Shown: piece after piece, positions 52,101 through 61,423 of the stretch
How positions within the stretch are numbered: position 1 is the stretch's first letter
Layout: each line of letters begins with the position of its first letter
Origin: Flavobacterium agrisoli
Lineage (GTDB): Bacteria; Bacteroidota; Bacteroidia; Flavobacteriales; Flavobacteriaceae
Reading direction: 5' to 3'
Length of the DNA: 64,000 bases
NCBI RefSeq assembly: GCF_016522065.1
Contig: NZ_JAEHFV010000001.1
Coordinates: 1,136,221 to 1,200,220 of the forward strand
Translations under genes and position numbers: made by a program
The notes under the pieces: generated by a model
What the model was told of the DNA's origin: nothing
Seen by the model: the letters and a program-made list of their open reading frames with translations, nothing else
Database searches by the model: none

Positions 52101-52849
52101 TGAATTATAATCGAGTGCGAATTCAAAAAATAAAAATTGCGCCCGCATTTAAAAAAATTGGCCGTTTTGGAAGCGAAATTAGTATTCAGCCAAAATTTGA
52201 ACAATACGAAGTAGAACACACCGAAAATAGATATGTAAACCTTCCCGGAATTGTAAACCCAGCCGTGTTTTTAAATCAGTTATTTGGAGGCGTTAAAGTA
52301 AAATACAGTTTTATAAATGCCGATATTTTAACCATGCCAACTATGGGAATTAATTTTTCGATTGCGGGAAGTTGGATAAGTAATCTCGATGATAACAAAC
52401 GTAATTTTCCTGCTTTAGAAGGTAATTTAGGTTTTGCGCACAAATTGGATGCGAACGGAAAATTAGTTTTTGCTACCAATTTTAAAGCCAAAACTATTTT
52501 TAACGACAATTATGAGTTTTACCAAGGTGCCACTTTAGGTGGTGATTTTGATTTGAGAGGATACCGAAACGAACGCTTTTTAGGAAACAGTTATTACGCT
52601 CAAAGTACCGATTTACGTTGGAATATCGGCAAAATACGCAAAAGTATAATTCCGCTTTCGTATGGACTTTTAGGAGGTTTTGATTACGGAAAAGTTTGGC
52701 TTGATGGCGTAGCATCCAACACTTGGCATCATGATTATGGTGGCGGATTGTGGCTGAATGCTATTAATTTTTTAACGGCTCGAGCTACTTATTTTCAGGC
52801 GCCTCATGAAAGAGGACGGTTTTCTTTTGGAGTTGGTTTTAGTTTTTAG
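49121..52849 (+). CDS. Surface protein: metallophosphatase, kinase-like domain and outer-membrane barrel
   Basis: A 1242-residue lipoprotein-like protein (LLLTSCATHQEQ). Residues 60-360 are a calcineurin-type metallophosphatase (LVGDAGNADE, LFLGDNIYPLG, PGNHDWYSGLKG, VVSGHDHNLQ). Residues 440-700 hold a kinase-like core: FVMRAMKKSA as the possible ATP-Lys strand, IGDWDRHDDQW (Asp621-Arg622-His623) as catalytic loop and IPRDRDQAF (Asp646, Asp648) as a metal site, like HipA, FAM20 or CotH kinases. Residues 820-1242 are a surface-antigen (D15)-like beta-barrel ending FSFGVGFSF. The phosphatase and barrel are well supported; the kinase reading is inference. Confidence 0.85.
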   Translation: MKLFSDIHFETKIKANLYLLLFSLLLTSCATHQEQFGKKAKETTNINNVDSAKIAHTFYLVGDAGNADEPQSQKTLSLLLERLEKASKNSTLLFLGDNIYPLGFTHKKDSLSQVKLTNQLLLTKGFKGNTVFIPGNHDWYSGLKGLELQSDFVTNYLDDKKSFSPLKGCAIDDQKLNDNLTLITIDSEWFLEDWDKHPTINDDCEIKTREDFFAEFESLLNKNQDKTVVLAIHHPLMTNGTHGGQFSAEKQLFPFENKFPLPVIGSLINFLRATSGASPQDLQNKQYTIFSKRIKTLIEGQKNIIVVSGHDHNLQFIQKENITQIISGAGSKSEAAKAVGKHDFSYGRNGYAALNIYENGVVKVSFYGNENNSEKLLFEKTIIQPQDTITTTKYNSNFPPNTTASIYSTKMTKKSFLHKFLFGKHYRTYYSVPVEAKTATLDTLFGGVTPTREGGGHQSKSLRIEDQQGREFVMRAMKKSATQFLQSVAFKDQYIVDDFADTYTEGFLFDFYTTAYPYAPFAIGDMAEKIGVAHTNPFLYYIPKQNKLGQYNSNFGDELYLVEERVADNQKEVKTFGKTPPSDIISTIDMMKNLQKDEKYSVDQTEYIKARLFDMLIGDWDRHDDQWRWAEYKKEDKVVYTPIPRDRDQAFPKFDGAAFLIIMNIPAIRHMRSFDKEIDNIKWLNREPYPLDLAFLKTATKEDWIKQAAYIKTHLSDQDIETAFANIPKEVQDKTLQTIKQNLKQRRDDLEKYAAEYYAVLQHTVLVVGTNKKDKFVIHHKSKNTLEVRVYRLKKEGEEFLYAKEYRNPATKNLWVYGLDDDDVYEVMGKEKSNIKIRLIGGQNNDSYLVSNGKKVKIYDFKSKKNTFDVDSKTTTKLSDDYTLNWYNYEKPKYNVVSGVPTMGYNPDDGFKLGFTSSYTVNQYKQNPFTQKHVLKGHYYFATEGVELNYNGYFPEVLGKWGIDVEAQFTTPNFTINFFGYGNDTQNNDDQFGMNYNRVRIQKIKIAPAFKKIGRFGSEISIQPKFEQYEVEHTENRYVNLPGIVNPAVFLNQLFGGVKVKYSFINADILTMPTMGINFSIAGSWISNLDDNKRNFPALEGNLGFAHKLDANGKLVFATNFKAKTIFNDNYEFYQGATLGGDFDLRGYRNERFLGNSYYAQSTDLRWNIGKIRKSIIPLSYGLLGGFDYGKVWLDGVASNTWHHDYGGGLWLNAINFLTARATYFQAPHERGRFSFGVGFSF

Positions 52850-52852
52850 GAG

Positions 52853-52885
52853 AAGGTTGCTAAGATGCAAAGTTGCAAAGGTTTT
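52853..52885. repeat. Short dispersed repeat copy
   Basis: GGTTGCTAAGATGCAAAGTT in the gap between the surface protein and the next minus-strand gene matches the ACTTAG/AAAGTT repeat family at 35.5, 42.2 and 42.7 kb. Confidence 0.5.
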
Positions 52886-52890
52886 ATAAG

Positions 52891-53748
52891 CTACTTCAAA
52901 CTAAATTCATAAACCTTACCTCCTATTTTATTGGTTTTTTCATCGGCAATTAAAACGGTTTGGTTGTCTTTGAAAACGATTGCTTCTTTTTGGGAAAAAT
53001 GTTTTAAATCAATGTCTTTTCGATTTCCATCTAAAAAAGAATCTTGGATAAAATCCTGAAAAAGAATAATTTTATCATGACATAACAACGCCACTTTTTT
53101 TTGATTCGGGCTAATGGCTGCGCTGGTTATGGCGCAATGATTGTAATTAGAACAGGTTTTAAAACTGCCCATCAATTTTGCTTTTTGATGCCCCGCTTTA
53201 TTCGTAATTTTGTATACTAACGATGTGCCATCAAAATTTTTGCTTCGGTTTTTGGTAAACAAATAAAAGTAATTTTGAAATTCGAAAAACCCCTCTACAT
53301 CGTATACCATTTTTGTTTTTTTAGGAGGAAATTCGGTTTGATCAGCATACGAAAATGAAATTTTATAAACAGAAGTTGCTTTTTCTTTATTCAATTCATT
53401 TTTATCAATTTTATAAATACACAAATCGGTTCGGGTATTGTCGTTATTTCCAAAATCGCCTATATAAATATTCCCGTTTTGGTCTTGTGTAATATCTTCC
53501 CAATCTACATTTTTTGCATTTTCAACAGGCAACTTTTGCAGCATTTTTCCCTCCGAAGTTAACGCATAAATAGCATTCGCATTGCCGCTATCTTCCAAAG
53601 TCCAAAGCAATTTATTTTGCGCATCATACGTAATTCCAGAAACTTCTTTGAGTTTTTTAGGCAACGAAAATTTCGTTTTTAACTCAGACGAATCTTTTTG
53701 GCAAGATAACAGGACCAATGCAGCCAATAGGTACAAAATATTTTTCAT
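52891..53748 (-). CDS. Propeller lipoprotein, SdiA-regulated-like
   Basis: A 285-residue lipoprotein (VLLSC). The body is a beta-propeller with the pattern LKEVSGITYDAQNKLLWTLE, then IYALTSEGKMLQKL and NIYIGDFGNN, similar to SdiA-regulated/esterase-type propellers with the acidic SGITYD opening. It is probably anchored to the outer membrane. It lies 8 bases after the kinase-like gene and is thus its operon partner. Confidence 0.8.
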   Translation of the reverse strand: MKNILYLLAALVLLSCQKDSSELKTKFSLPKKLKEVSGITYDAQNKLLWTLEDSGNANAIYALTSEGKMLQKLPVENAKNVDWEDITQDQNGNIYIGDFGNNDNTRTDLCIYKIDKNELNKEKATSVYKISFSYADQTEFPPKKTKMVYDVEGFFEFQNYFYLFTKNRSKNFDGTSLVYKITNKAGHQKAKLMGSFKTCSNYNHCAITSAAISPNQKKVALLCHDKIILFQDFIQDSFLDGNRKDIDLKHFSQKEAIVFKDNQTVLIADEKTNKIGGKVYEFSLK

Positions 53749-53756
53749 AGCAATTT

Positions 53757-54809
53757 TTATAACACATTTGTATTTTTAAAATTACGGGTAATAAATGCAA
53801 AAGCAGCTCCCATAATATTTCCCATTGATTGGGCATTTTTAAAATTTACATCGTTGGTATAGCGATACAATTCCATTTTCAACTGGTTCAGGTTTTCTTG
53901 AGATGAAATCGTATCGTGCCTCATAATTTGAAGTAATTTACGAATTCGGTTTTCGGCCGAATGAATTCGTTTGGCCATAATGGCACGTTCTTCATCTTTA
54001 TATTGAAAAATAGAACGTTCTTCTAATTTCTCTTTAATTAAATTAATCATGGGCGCATTTTCTTTAAAAAACTGCGGCCGATATACTTTAAAATTTCCTT
54101 CGTAACATTGCTGATCAAAGTCGATCGCTCTAATTTTATACACCACTTGATCAAAATCGTGTATCGGGACAATAACGTAATTATAAGCGCGCATATCGCC
54201 CAAAAGCCGAATCATACAACGTTCGTTAAACTTAACAAACTCTTTGGCTATTTGCGATTTTTCCATTTCGGTACAATTTTGCAAAAGTGTTTCCATGAAA
54301 ACATCACCCGGAATTCCGATAATGTGTTCCTCAATTAAAGTATCTTTATAAACCAAAAAGTTAATTTTATCTGGCGACAAAATTTCTTCAAATTCGAGTC
54401 CATAAATACGTGAAGCATCGGCCTTTTTGATGTAAAAATGCACGTAGTTATCGTTTAAAATATTTCTCACTTTTACCCGAAACGGCTTCGAGTTACCAAA
54501 AGTACAGTAGTCGATAGCATCTACATTGAGGTATTGAATAATTTCGCTATTTCCATCCGAATGCAAAAGTGAATAAATTTTCTTCAAATTTAAGTCGATT
54601 TCATTTCTGTCAAATTCACTATAATAAACCCTAATCCAAAGTGTGTCTTTGTTGTTTTTATCATACACATTGATAGAGCCCGAAAAGCGCAACAAATCAT
54701 CGTAAAACATCGAAACTTTCGAAGTTCGTTCGTAACGGTCTAGATATTCGGCCAAAGCATCATTTATAGGATACGACGGTTTTTTATAAAACATTAAATT
54801 TTCACTCAT
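53757..54809 (-). CDS. Predicted APH-like kinase of unknown substrate
   Basis: A 350-residue soluble protein with no annotated family that I recognise. It shows the phosphotransferase core of aminoglycoside-type kinases: KVRNILNDNYVHFYIKKADA (Lys128/129 as possible ATP-Lys), LEFEEI as a helix-C acidic pair, the catalytic loop RLLGDMRAYNYVIV (Asp205, Asn210, exact D-x4-N spacing) and a metal motif RAIDFDQQ (Asp230, Asp232). The last 90 residues are helical. The start at 54809 (MSENLMFYKK) is chosen over 54863. The substrate is unknown; kinase identity is inference. Confidence 0.7.
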   Translation of the reverse strand: MSENLMFYKKPSYPINDALAEYLDRYERTSKVSMFYDDLLRFSGSINVYDKNNKDTLWIRVYYSEFDRNEIDLNLKKIYSLLHSDGNSEIIQYLNVDAIDYCTFGNSKPFRVKVRNILNDNYVHFYIKKADASRIYGLEFEEILSPDKINFLVYKDTLIEEHIIGIPGDVFMETLLQNCTEMEKSQIAKEFVKFNERCMIRLLGDMRAYNYVIVPIHDFDQVVYKIRAIDFDQQCYEGNFKVYRPQFFKENAPMINLIKEKLEERSIFQYKDEERAIMAKRIHSAENRIRKLLQIMRHDTISSQENLNQLKMELYRYTNDVNFKNAQSMGNIMGAAFAFITRNFKNTNVL

Positions 54810-54886
54810 TCTGCATATAATTTGCCACAAATTTACGGCTTTACGCTTTAATAAAAGCAACATTACCAGCCAACAAAGTTTTATAG

Positions 54887-54894
54887 TATATTTG
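54887..54894 (+). promoter_or_regulatory. -7 element upstream of the giant adhesin
   Basis: TATATTTG matches TAnnTTTG. The leader to the ATG at 55030 would be about 130 bases. Confidence 0.4.
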
Positions 54895-55029
54895 TTAGGC
54901 GTGTAATCTTTTATAAAACAAAAATTTAGGTTTTTTGAATGCTAAAAATTATTTTTAAAACAAAAGGAACGCAATTTAAATGCTTTACAGAGTAAAAAGA
55001 GATTGGTAACGGCAACACATTTGTATAAA

Positions 55030-58000
55030 ATGATAAAAAAAGTACACTTCTTTATATTTTTCCTTTCAATTAGCTGCCTTGCTCAGTTTAGTAAAACCCA
55101 TTATATTCCACCTTTGGTTTCGGGAAATATAATTGCTGGCGATCATTATTTATACATTTCGACACCCAGTCCCGAGAATGTAAATTTTAAAATTATTGCC
55201 AACGGAGGTGCAGTAATTAATGGCACCGTAAGCAGGACTTCGCCCTATTCTTATGAAATTGGAAATGGTGAAAACACGCAATTGTTTACTCCTGACAATA
55301 ATACCGGAATTATTGCAAACAAAGGATATGTAATTGAATCGGAAGATTTGATTTATGTAAGTGTTCGAGTAAATGCGGGGTTAGGTATTAGAACATACAA
55401 TCATGCTGGAGGATTGGTTTCGAAAGGAAATAGCGCGCTTGGAACCACTTTTAGATTGGGAGCAATGTTAAATCCGTTGTACGACCAGACTTTACTAAAT
55501 TTCGCATCGATTTTAGCTACCGAAAATGCAACTAAAGTTACCATTTCTAATTTACCTTCAGGAACCCAAATTTTAAACAGACAACCCGTAACAGGAGATA
55601 TTGTGATTACCCTGAATAAAAATGAAAGTTACGTAATGGCCCTGCAAAATTATTTAACTGATAATGGTATCTCGAATAGTTCTAAAATGATTGGAGCATT
55701 GGTAACTTCGGATAAACCTATCGTGGTGAATTCGGGTTCTTTTGGGGGAAGCAACAGCACCGAAATTGGAAATCAAAACGGAACAAGTGGCCCAATAGGA
55801 AGAGACGTTGGTTTTGATCAAATTGTTCCATTAGAAAAAACTGGAAAAGAATACATCTTTGTTAAAGGAGTTGGCACCGACGAATTAGAACGCGTTTTGT
55901 TAGTCGCTCACACCAACCAAACTGAAATTTTTATAAATGAAAATACAACCCCTATAACCACACTTAATGCAGGGGAACATATAGCGCTAGATGGAAGTCA
56001 ATTTAATAATGGTAATTTATACGTTAAAGCAAGTCAAAATGTTTTTGCCTACCAAAGTATAGGAGGTTCCGACGAAACAAGTACACAAAGACCTGCCAAT
56101 CAAAACATGTTTTTTGTACCGCCGCTCAATTGTTCAACACCTAATACGGTTGACAATATTCCCGAAATACAATCTATCGGCTACACTTCGTTTTCGGGTG
56201 TTTTAAATATTGTAACCGAAAAAGGAGCAACTGTTTCGCTTAATGATAATTTGATTACCACAACTCCCATTCCGATTATTGGAAATGATGCTTTTGTGCG
56301 CTACACGATCTCAAACTTGTATGGTAATATAGCCGTAAACTCTACCAAACAAGTGTATGTTTCGTATTTTGGAACCAATGGAGCGGCAACTTATGGCGGT
56401 TATTATTCGGGTTTTGACTTGAAACCAGAAATTGTAACCAGTAAAATTACGCTAACAAATTCGGCTTGTATTCCGAATGTCAATTTAAAAATCAACACTT
56501 TATCTTCGTATGACACTTTTCAATGGTACAAAGATGATCAGTTAATTGTAGGAGCAACCAACAACAATTACAGTCCAACTGTGCCTGGATTTTATCACGT
56601 AATTGGAAGTATTTCGGGCTGCTTGAGCGATCAATATTCAGATAAAATTCCGGTTTGCGACTGTCCAATTAACAACGATAATGATGCAGCAAATGACAAC
56701 ATCGATATCGATTATGATAACGACGGAATTCCCAATTGCACCGAATCGTATGGAGATAAAGCGGTTAATACTTCAAATCCAAATAATGGTTCAATCTCAT
56801 CGGGAAATTATACGAATGATTTTAGCGGAATAATTTCGACTTCTACTGCTCCCACTCCGACCCCATTTGTTGGAAATTCAGACGGCAGTTTTGTTACCCA
56901 AATTGAAGCCGGAAAGGGAGCTTTTGTTTCGTATGAAACCCTTTTTAGACATCCTATAAATCTGAAACTAGAATATGTAAGTTCTGCAAACACAACCGAT
57001 TTATTAAATCCCAACTCAGAATATCGTATTAATTCCGATATTGACAAGACCGTGACGGTTTTAAATCCTACAGGGCAACTACTAATTGATACCAATTATG
57101 ATGGAATTTATGAAAGCGGTGTAACCGAATTTTCTTCTTTTGAAATCAGATTTCGACTTAACGGAAATGTACCCCTTCCTGCTGGAACTGGAACATTTTC
57201 ATTTCAATCTTATCAAACCAAATCTTTCAAAATTACCCATAAAAATTTACTGGATGAGCTCGGCAATAACGCATCTTTTAAACTGATAGCCACTTGTATT
57301 CCTAAAGATAGCGATGGCGATGGTGTTCCGGATCAATTGGATTTGGATTCGGACAACGATGGAATTCCTGATGTAATCGAAAATCAGTCCACTCCGATTG
57401 CCTTATCTAATCAAGATGCTAACAAAAACGGACTTGATGATGTTTTTGAAACTACAACCAATTTACTGGATACCGATTTAGATGGAATTCCTAATTATTT
57501 GGATTTGGATAGTGATAATGACGGAATTTACGATTTGGAAGAATCGGGTAGTAATGGACCTGATAGTAACAATAACGGAATTATCGAAGGATTAGTCGTT
57601 GGTTTGAATGGTTTAGCAGATATTTTAGAAAACAATCCTGACAGTGGAATTTTACATTATGTTATTTTAGAATCTGATTCGGATGGAAAATTGAATTTTA
57701 CCGAATTAGACAGTGATAATGATGGTTGCAATGATGTTATCGAGGCGGGTTTTACCGATTCTGATTCTGACGGAATTGTAGGCCCAATCCCTACAACCGT
57801 AAATGCATACGGACTCGTAACGAGTAGAGCAGATGGTTATACAACGCCAAACATCAATTACAAAAGTGCTAATCCTGTTATTATAACACTCCAACCTCAA
57901 AGCCAAACAGTATGCGAATTGCAAACGGCTGTTCTAACAATCGACTCTAATGCGGATACTTTTCAATGGCAATTTTCAACAGATGGAGGCGTATTTTGGA

Positions 58001-59520
58001 CCAATCTTTTGGATGGTGACGTCTATTCGGGCGCACAAACTAAATCACTTCAAATAAAAGCCAATACAGCCTCCATAACCTATCAATACCGAGTTATTAT
58101 ACATAAAAATAATACTATTTGTGAGGTTGTTTCCAGCACAGCAACACTAAATATCTTAACCTTACCCATTTTAACTTCTCCAATTACCATTATACAATGC
58201 GACGATGATACAGATGGTATTACTACTTTTAATTTAACCGAAAAAAACAATGCCATCTCTGCTCATTATACAGATGAAGTTTTCACTTATTTTACTTCCG
58301 GAGCAGGAGCTATTTCAAACGATAATAACCAAAAAATCACCAATCCGATTGCATTTACAACGGGCAACACTAGCGTTTGGTCAAGAGTCGAAAACACGAA
58401 TGGGTGTATCAGCATTGCCGAATTACAATTAATTGTCTCTACTACTCAAATCCCCTCCTCATTTCAAAAAACACTAGAAAATTGCGATGATTTCGTGAAT
58501 GCTAATGAAAATGATTACGACGGAATTGCCTCATTTGACCTAACCGAAATTTCAAATGACATTTTTAATCTTTTACCTTCTGCTTCTTCTAACTATTCGA
58601 TTACATTTTACACAAACGAAACAGATGCTTTAGCCGAAACAAACTACATTGCAAACCCTACAAATTACAGAAATACAATACCCAATCAACAGCTTATCTG
58701 GGTTCGAATTGATAGTAATTTAGATAATTCTTGCTTTGGATTAGGAACGTATTTAAAACTACAAGTAAATCCAAAACCCAACATTAATACCAATGATGAT
58801 TCGAGTAACGACGAATTAGTTTGTTCGAATCTGCCTGAGTTTTTTAAAACCCTAAATGCCGGTATTATCGACAATTCTCCTATTGAAAATTATACCTTTA
58901 TCTGGTCAAAAGATGGCCACATTTTACCAAATGAAAATAATTACACTTTAGAAGTAAACGAAGAAGGTGTTTATTCGGTTGTAGTTACTACGGCAAAAGG
59001 TTGCGATAGAACTAGAAATATTATTGTAACGGCTTCTGACATTGCCCTTTTAAATTCGGTTACAATATCCGATTTATCCGATTCGAATTCCGTAACTGCG
59101 AATGTTTCTGGACAAGGTGATTACCAATATAGCATTGATTTACCAAACGGTCCGTTTCAAGACTCAAATACGTTTGAAAATGTCCCGCCAGGTATTCATG
59201 AATTGTATGTAAATGATAAAAATGGCTGTGGAGCTATTCATCAAACCATTGCGGTTCTCGGAATTCCAAAATATTTCACTCCAAACAATGATGGATTTAA
59301 TGATTATTGGAACATTAAAGGAATAATCGAAAATAAAAGCAATGCTACGAAAATTTTCATTTACGATCGTTATGGCAAATTACTGAAACAAATTTTAGCC
59401 TCTAACCAAGGTTGGGATGGTACCTTTTTAGGAAACCCAATGCCTGCTGATGACTATTGGTACACCATCACGCTAGAAGATGGACGCAATTTGAAAGGTC
59501 ATTTTAGCTTAAAGCGATAA
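55030..59520 (+). CDS. Giant T9SS adhesin with IgGFc-like, thrombospondin type 3 and gliding-associated C-terminal domains
   Basis: A 1496-residue secreted protein. A signal peptide (FFIFFLSISCLAQ) is followed by a region like IgGFc-binding domains (about 100-470: ALVTSDKPIVVNSGSFGGSN, GFDQIVPLEKTGKEYIFVKG). A central array of Asp/Asn-rich thrombospondin type 3 calcium repeats follows (DSDGDGVPDQLDLDSDNDGI, DLDSDNDGIYDLEES), then Ig-like segments. The end (FTPNNDGFNDYWNIKGI, IYDRYGKLLKQI and PADDYWYTI) is the type B sorting domain of type IX secretion. It should be exported by the same T9SS used for gliding adhesins. Start 55030 gives the signal peptide; 55003 is a TTG. Confidence 0.9.
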   Translation: MIKKVHFFIFFLSISCLAQFSKTHYIPPLVSGNIIAGDHYLYISTPSPENVNFKIIANGGAVINGTVSRTSPYSYEIGNGENTQLFTPDNNTGIIANKGYVIESEDLIYVSVRVNAGLGIRTYNHAGGLVSKGNSALGTTFRLGAMLNPLYDQTLLNFASILATENATKVTISNLPSGTQILNRQPVTGDIVITLNKNESYVMALQNYLTDNGISNSSKMIGALVTSDKPIVVNSGSFGGSNSTEIGNQNGTSGPIGRDVGFDQIVPLEKTGKEYIFVKGVGTDELERVLLVAHTNQTEIFINENTTPITTLNAGEHIALDGSQFNNGNLYVKASQNVFAYQSIGGSDETSTQRPANQNMFFVPPLNCSTPNTVDNIPEIQSIGYTSFSGVLNIVTEKGATVSLNDNLITTTPIPIIGNDAFVRYTISNLYGNIAVNSTKQVYVSYFGTNGAATYGGYYSGFDLKPEIVTSKITLTNSACIPNVNLKINTLSSYDTFQWYKDDQLIVGATNNNYSPTVPGFYHVIGSISGCLSDQYSDKIPVCDCPINNDNDAANDNIDIDYDNDGIPNCTESYGDKAVNTSNPNNGSISSGNYTNDFSGIISTSTAPTPTPFVGNSDGSFVTQIEAGKGAFVSYETLFRHPINLKLEYVSSANTTDLLNPNSEYRINSDIDKTVTVLNPTGQLLIDTNYDGIYESGVTEFSSFEIRFRLNGNVPLPAGTGTFSFQSYQTKSFKITHKNLLDELGNNASFKLIATCIPKDSDGDGVPDQLDLDSDNDGIPDVIENQSTPIALSNQDANKNGLDDVFETTTNLLDTDLDGIPNYLDLDSDNDGIYDLEESGSNGPDSNNNGIIEGLVVGLNGLADILENNPDSGILHYVILESDSDGKLNFTELDSDNDGCNDVIEAGFTDSDSDGIVGPIPTTVNAYGLVTSRADGYTTPNINYKSANPVIITLQPQSQTVCELQTAVLTIDSNADTFQWQFSTDGGVFWTNLLDGDVYSGAQTKSLQIKANTASITYQYRVIIHKNNTICEVVSSTATLNILTLPILTSPITIIQCDDDTDGITTFNLTEKNNAISAHYTDEVFTYFTSGAGAISNDNNQKITNPIAFTTGNTSVWSRVENTNGCISIAELQLIVSTTQIPSSFQKTLENCDDFVNANENDYDGIASFDLTEISNDIFNLLPSASSNYSITFYTNETDALAETNYIANPTNYRNTIPNQQLIWVRIDSNLDNSCFGLGTYLKLQVNPKPNINTNDDSSNDELVCSNLPEFFKTLNAGIIDNSPIENYTFIWSKDGHILPNENNYTLEVNEEGVYSVVVTTAKGCDRTRNIIVTASDIALLNSVTISDLSDSNSVTANVSGQGDYQYSIDLPNGPFQDSNTFENVPPGIHELYVNDKNGCGAIHQTIAVLGIPKYFTPNNDGFNDYWNIKGIIENKSNATKIFIYDRYGKLLKQILASNQGWDGTFLGNPMPADDYWYTITLEDGRNLKGHFSLKR

Positions 59521-59535
59521 GCAATTCCAAAAAAG

Positions 59536-59582
59536 AATCCCAAACTCCTCACGAAACTTTCGGGAGAAATTTGGGATTTTTG
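59536..59582. terminator. Bidirectional terminator between adhesin and typA
   Basis: AATCCCAAACTCC (59536-59548) pairs with GGAG...TTTGGGATT (to 59578), followed by T's. On the minus strand the flank has TTCTTTTTTGG, so it serves both convergent genes. Confidence 0.85.
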
Positions 59583-59599
59583 ATATTGAAATCGTACTA

Positions 59600-61396
59600 T
59601 TAAATTTTATATCTTTTTCTGTCTGTTTCAGACAAATAGATTTTTCTCAAACGAAGTGATTTCGGAGTAACTTCAACATATTCATCTTTTTGAATGTACT
59701 CTAAAGCTTCTTCTAAAGAAAATTTGATAGCAGGAATAATTCGTGCTTTATCATCAGCTCCTGATGAACGAACGTTAGAAAGTTTTTTGGTTTTCGTAAC
59801 GTTAACTGTCATATCATCACTACGTGTATTTTCTCCAATAACTTGACCTTCGTAAATATCTTCGTTCGGATCTACAAAGAATTTACCACGATCTTGTAAT
59901 TTATCGATAGAATATGGAATTGCTTTACCGTTTTCCATAGAAATCAAAGAACCGTTGTTACGTCCTGGAATTTCACCTTTATAAGGCTCATATCCAATAA
60001 AACGGTGCGACATAATCGCTTCACCCGCTGTTGCTGTTAACAATTGATTTCGTAAACCAATAATTCCACGAGACGGAATATTAAATTTAACAATCATACG
60101 ATCTCCTTTACCTTCCATAGAAAGCATTTCTCCCTTACGAACAGAAACAAATTCTACAGCACGTCCAGATAAATTTTCTGGCAAGTCAATCGTTAATTCT
60201 TCAATTGGCTCACATTTAACACCATCAACTTCTTTGATGATAACTTGTGGCTGACCAATTTGAAGTTCGTACCCTTCTCTTCTCATGGTTTCAATAAGAA
60301 CAGACAAGTGTAATACACCACGTCCAAAAACCATAAATTTATCAGCAGAATCCGTTTCGCCCACTTTCATGGCTAAGTTTTTTTCAAGCTCTTTTGTCAA
60401 TCTATCTCTAATATGGCGGGAAGTTACAAATTTACCTTCTTTACCAAAGAATGGCGAATCGTTAATGGTAAACAACATACTCATTGTTGGCTCATCAATT
60501 GCAATGGTTTGTAAAGCCTCAGGATTTTCAAAATCAGCAATAGTATCTCCAATTTCGAAACCTTCAACTCCTACAATAGCACAAATATCTCCCGCAACAA
60601 CTTCTTCAACTTTTCTACGACCTAAACCTTCAAAAGTATGTAATTCTTTTATTCTAGATTTGATTACTTTTCCATCTCTTTTTACTAAAGAAATTGGCAT
60701 TCCTTCTTTTAAAACACCTCTTTCTAAACGACCGATAGCGATACGTCCTGTAAAAGAGGAAAAATCTAAAGAGGTAATCAACATTTGTGGAGTACCTTCC
60801 GAAACTTTAGGTGCTGGAACATTAGCAATAACCATGTCCAATAATGGCTCGATGTTTTCGGTTTGATTTTTCCAATCATCAGACATCCAGTTATTTTTAG
60901 CTGAACCGTAAACCGTTGGGAAATCCAATTGTTCTTCAGTAGCACCTAATTCGAACATTAAATCGAATACTTTTTCATGAACTTCCTCAGGAGTACAGTT
61001 CTCTTTGTCTACTTTATTAATAACCACACAAGGCTTTAACCCCAAATCAATTGCTTTTTGCAATACAAAACGCGTTTGTGGCATCGGACCTTCAAAGGCA
61101 TCTACTAAAAGACAAACACCATCAGCCATGTTCAAAACACGTTCTACTTCTCCACCAAAATCGGCGTGTCCAGGAGTATCAATAATATTGATTTTTGTTC
61201 CTTTGTATGATACGGATACATTTTTTGAAGTAATGGTAATACCTCTTTCACGTTCTAAGTCGTTATTATCAAGGATCAAATCACCTGTGTTTTCGTTTTC
61301 ACGAAATAACTGACAGTGATACATAATTTTATCAACCAAAGTGGTTTTACCGTGATCGACGTGAGCAATAATAGCAATGTTTCTAATAGATTCCAT
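59600..61396 (-). CDS. typA: Ribosome-associated GTPase BipA/TypA
   Basis: A 598-residue translational GTPase. The G domain shows [14 protein letters not shown] (G1), [13 protein letters not shown] (G2), [10 protein letters not shown] (G3) and NKVDKEN (G4). The EF-G-like domains II, III and V follow, and the C-terminal domain is specific to BipA. It helps assemble or run 50S ribosomes under stress and cold. It is preceded by a TAnnTTTG promoter 20 bases upstream and transcribed alone. Confidence 0.97.
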   Translation of the reverse strand: MESIRNIAIIAHVDHGKTTLVDKIMYHCQLFRENENTGDLILDNNDLERERGITITSKNVSVSYKGTKINIIDTPGHADFGGEVERVLNMADGVCLLVDAFEGPMPQTRFVLQKAIDLGLKPCVVINKVDKENCTPEEVHEKVFDLMFELGATEEQLDFPTVYGSAKNNWMSDDWKNQTENIEPLLDMVIANVPAPKVSEGTPQMLITSLDFSSFTGRIAIGRLERGVLKEGMPISLVKRDGKVIKSRIKELHTFEGLGRRKVEEVVAGDICAIVGVEGFEIGDTIADFENPEALQTIAIDEPTMSMLFTINDSPFFGKEGKFVTSRHIRDRLTKELEKNLAMKVGETDSADKFMVFGRGVLHLSVLIETMRREGYELQIGQPQVIIKEVDGVKCEPIEELTIDLPENLSGRAVEFVSVRKGEMLSMEGKGDRMIVKFNIPSRGIIGLRNQLLTATAGEAIMSHRFIGYEPYKGEIPGRNNGSLISMENGKAIPYSIDKLQDRGKFFVDPNEDIYEGQVIGENTRSDDMTVNVTKTKKLSNVRSSGADDKARIIPAIKFSLEEALEYIQKDEYVEVTPKSLRLRKIYLSETDRKRYKI

Positions 61397-61415
61397 CTGT
61401 TCTTTTTAATGGCTG

Positions 61416-61423
61416 CAAAGGTA
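61416..61423 (-). promoter_or_regulatory. -7 promoter element of typA
   Basis: Minus-strand TACCTTTG is a perfect TAnnTTTG match 20 bases before the typA ATG. No clear -33 TTG. Confidence 0.5.

Noticed and set aside
57301..57560. Tandem DNA repeat in the adhesin gene
   Set aside because: The repetition reflects protein-level Asp/Asn-rich calcium repeats with varied codons, not a DNA microsatellite or CRISPR array.
60285..60866. 193-codon open frame on the plus strand, antisense to typA
   Set aside because: It lies wholly inside the well-conserved typA gene; its residue pattern (many Ser, Pro, Lys) is typical of a shadow frame, and it has no promoter or family motif.
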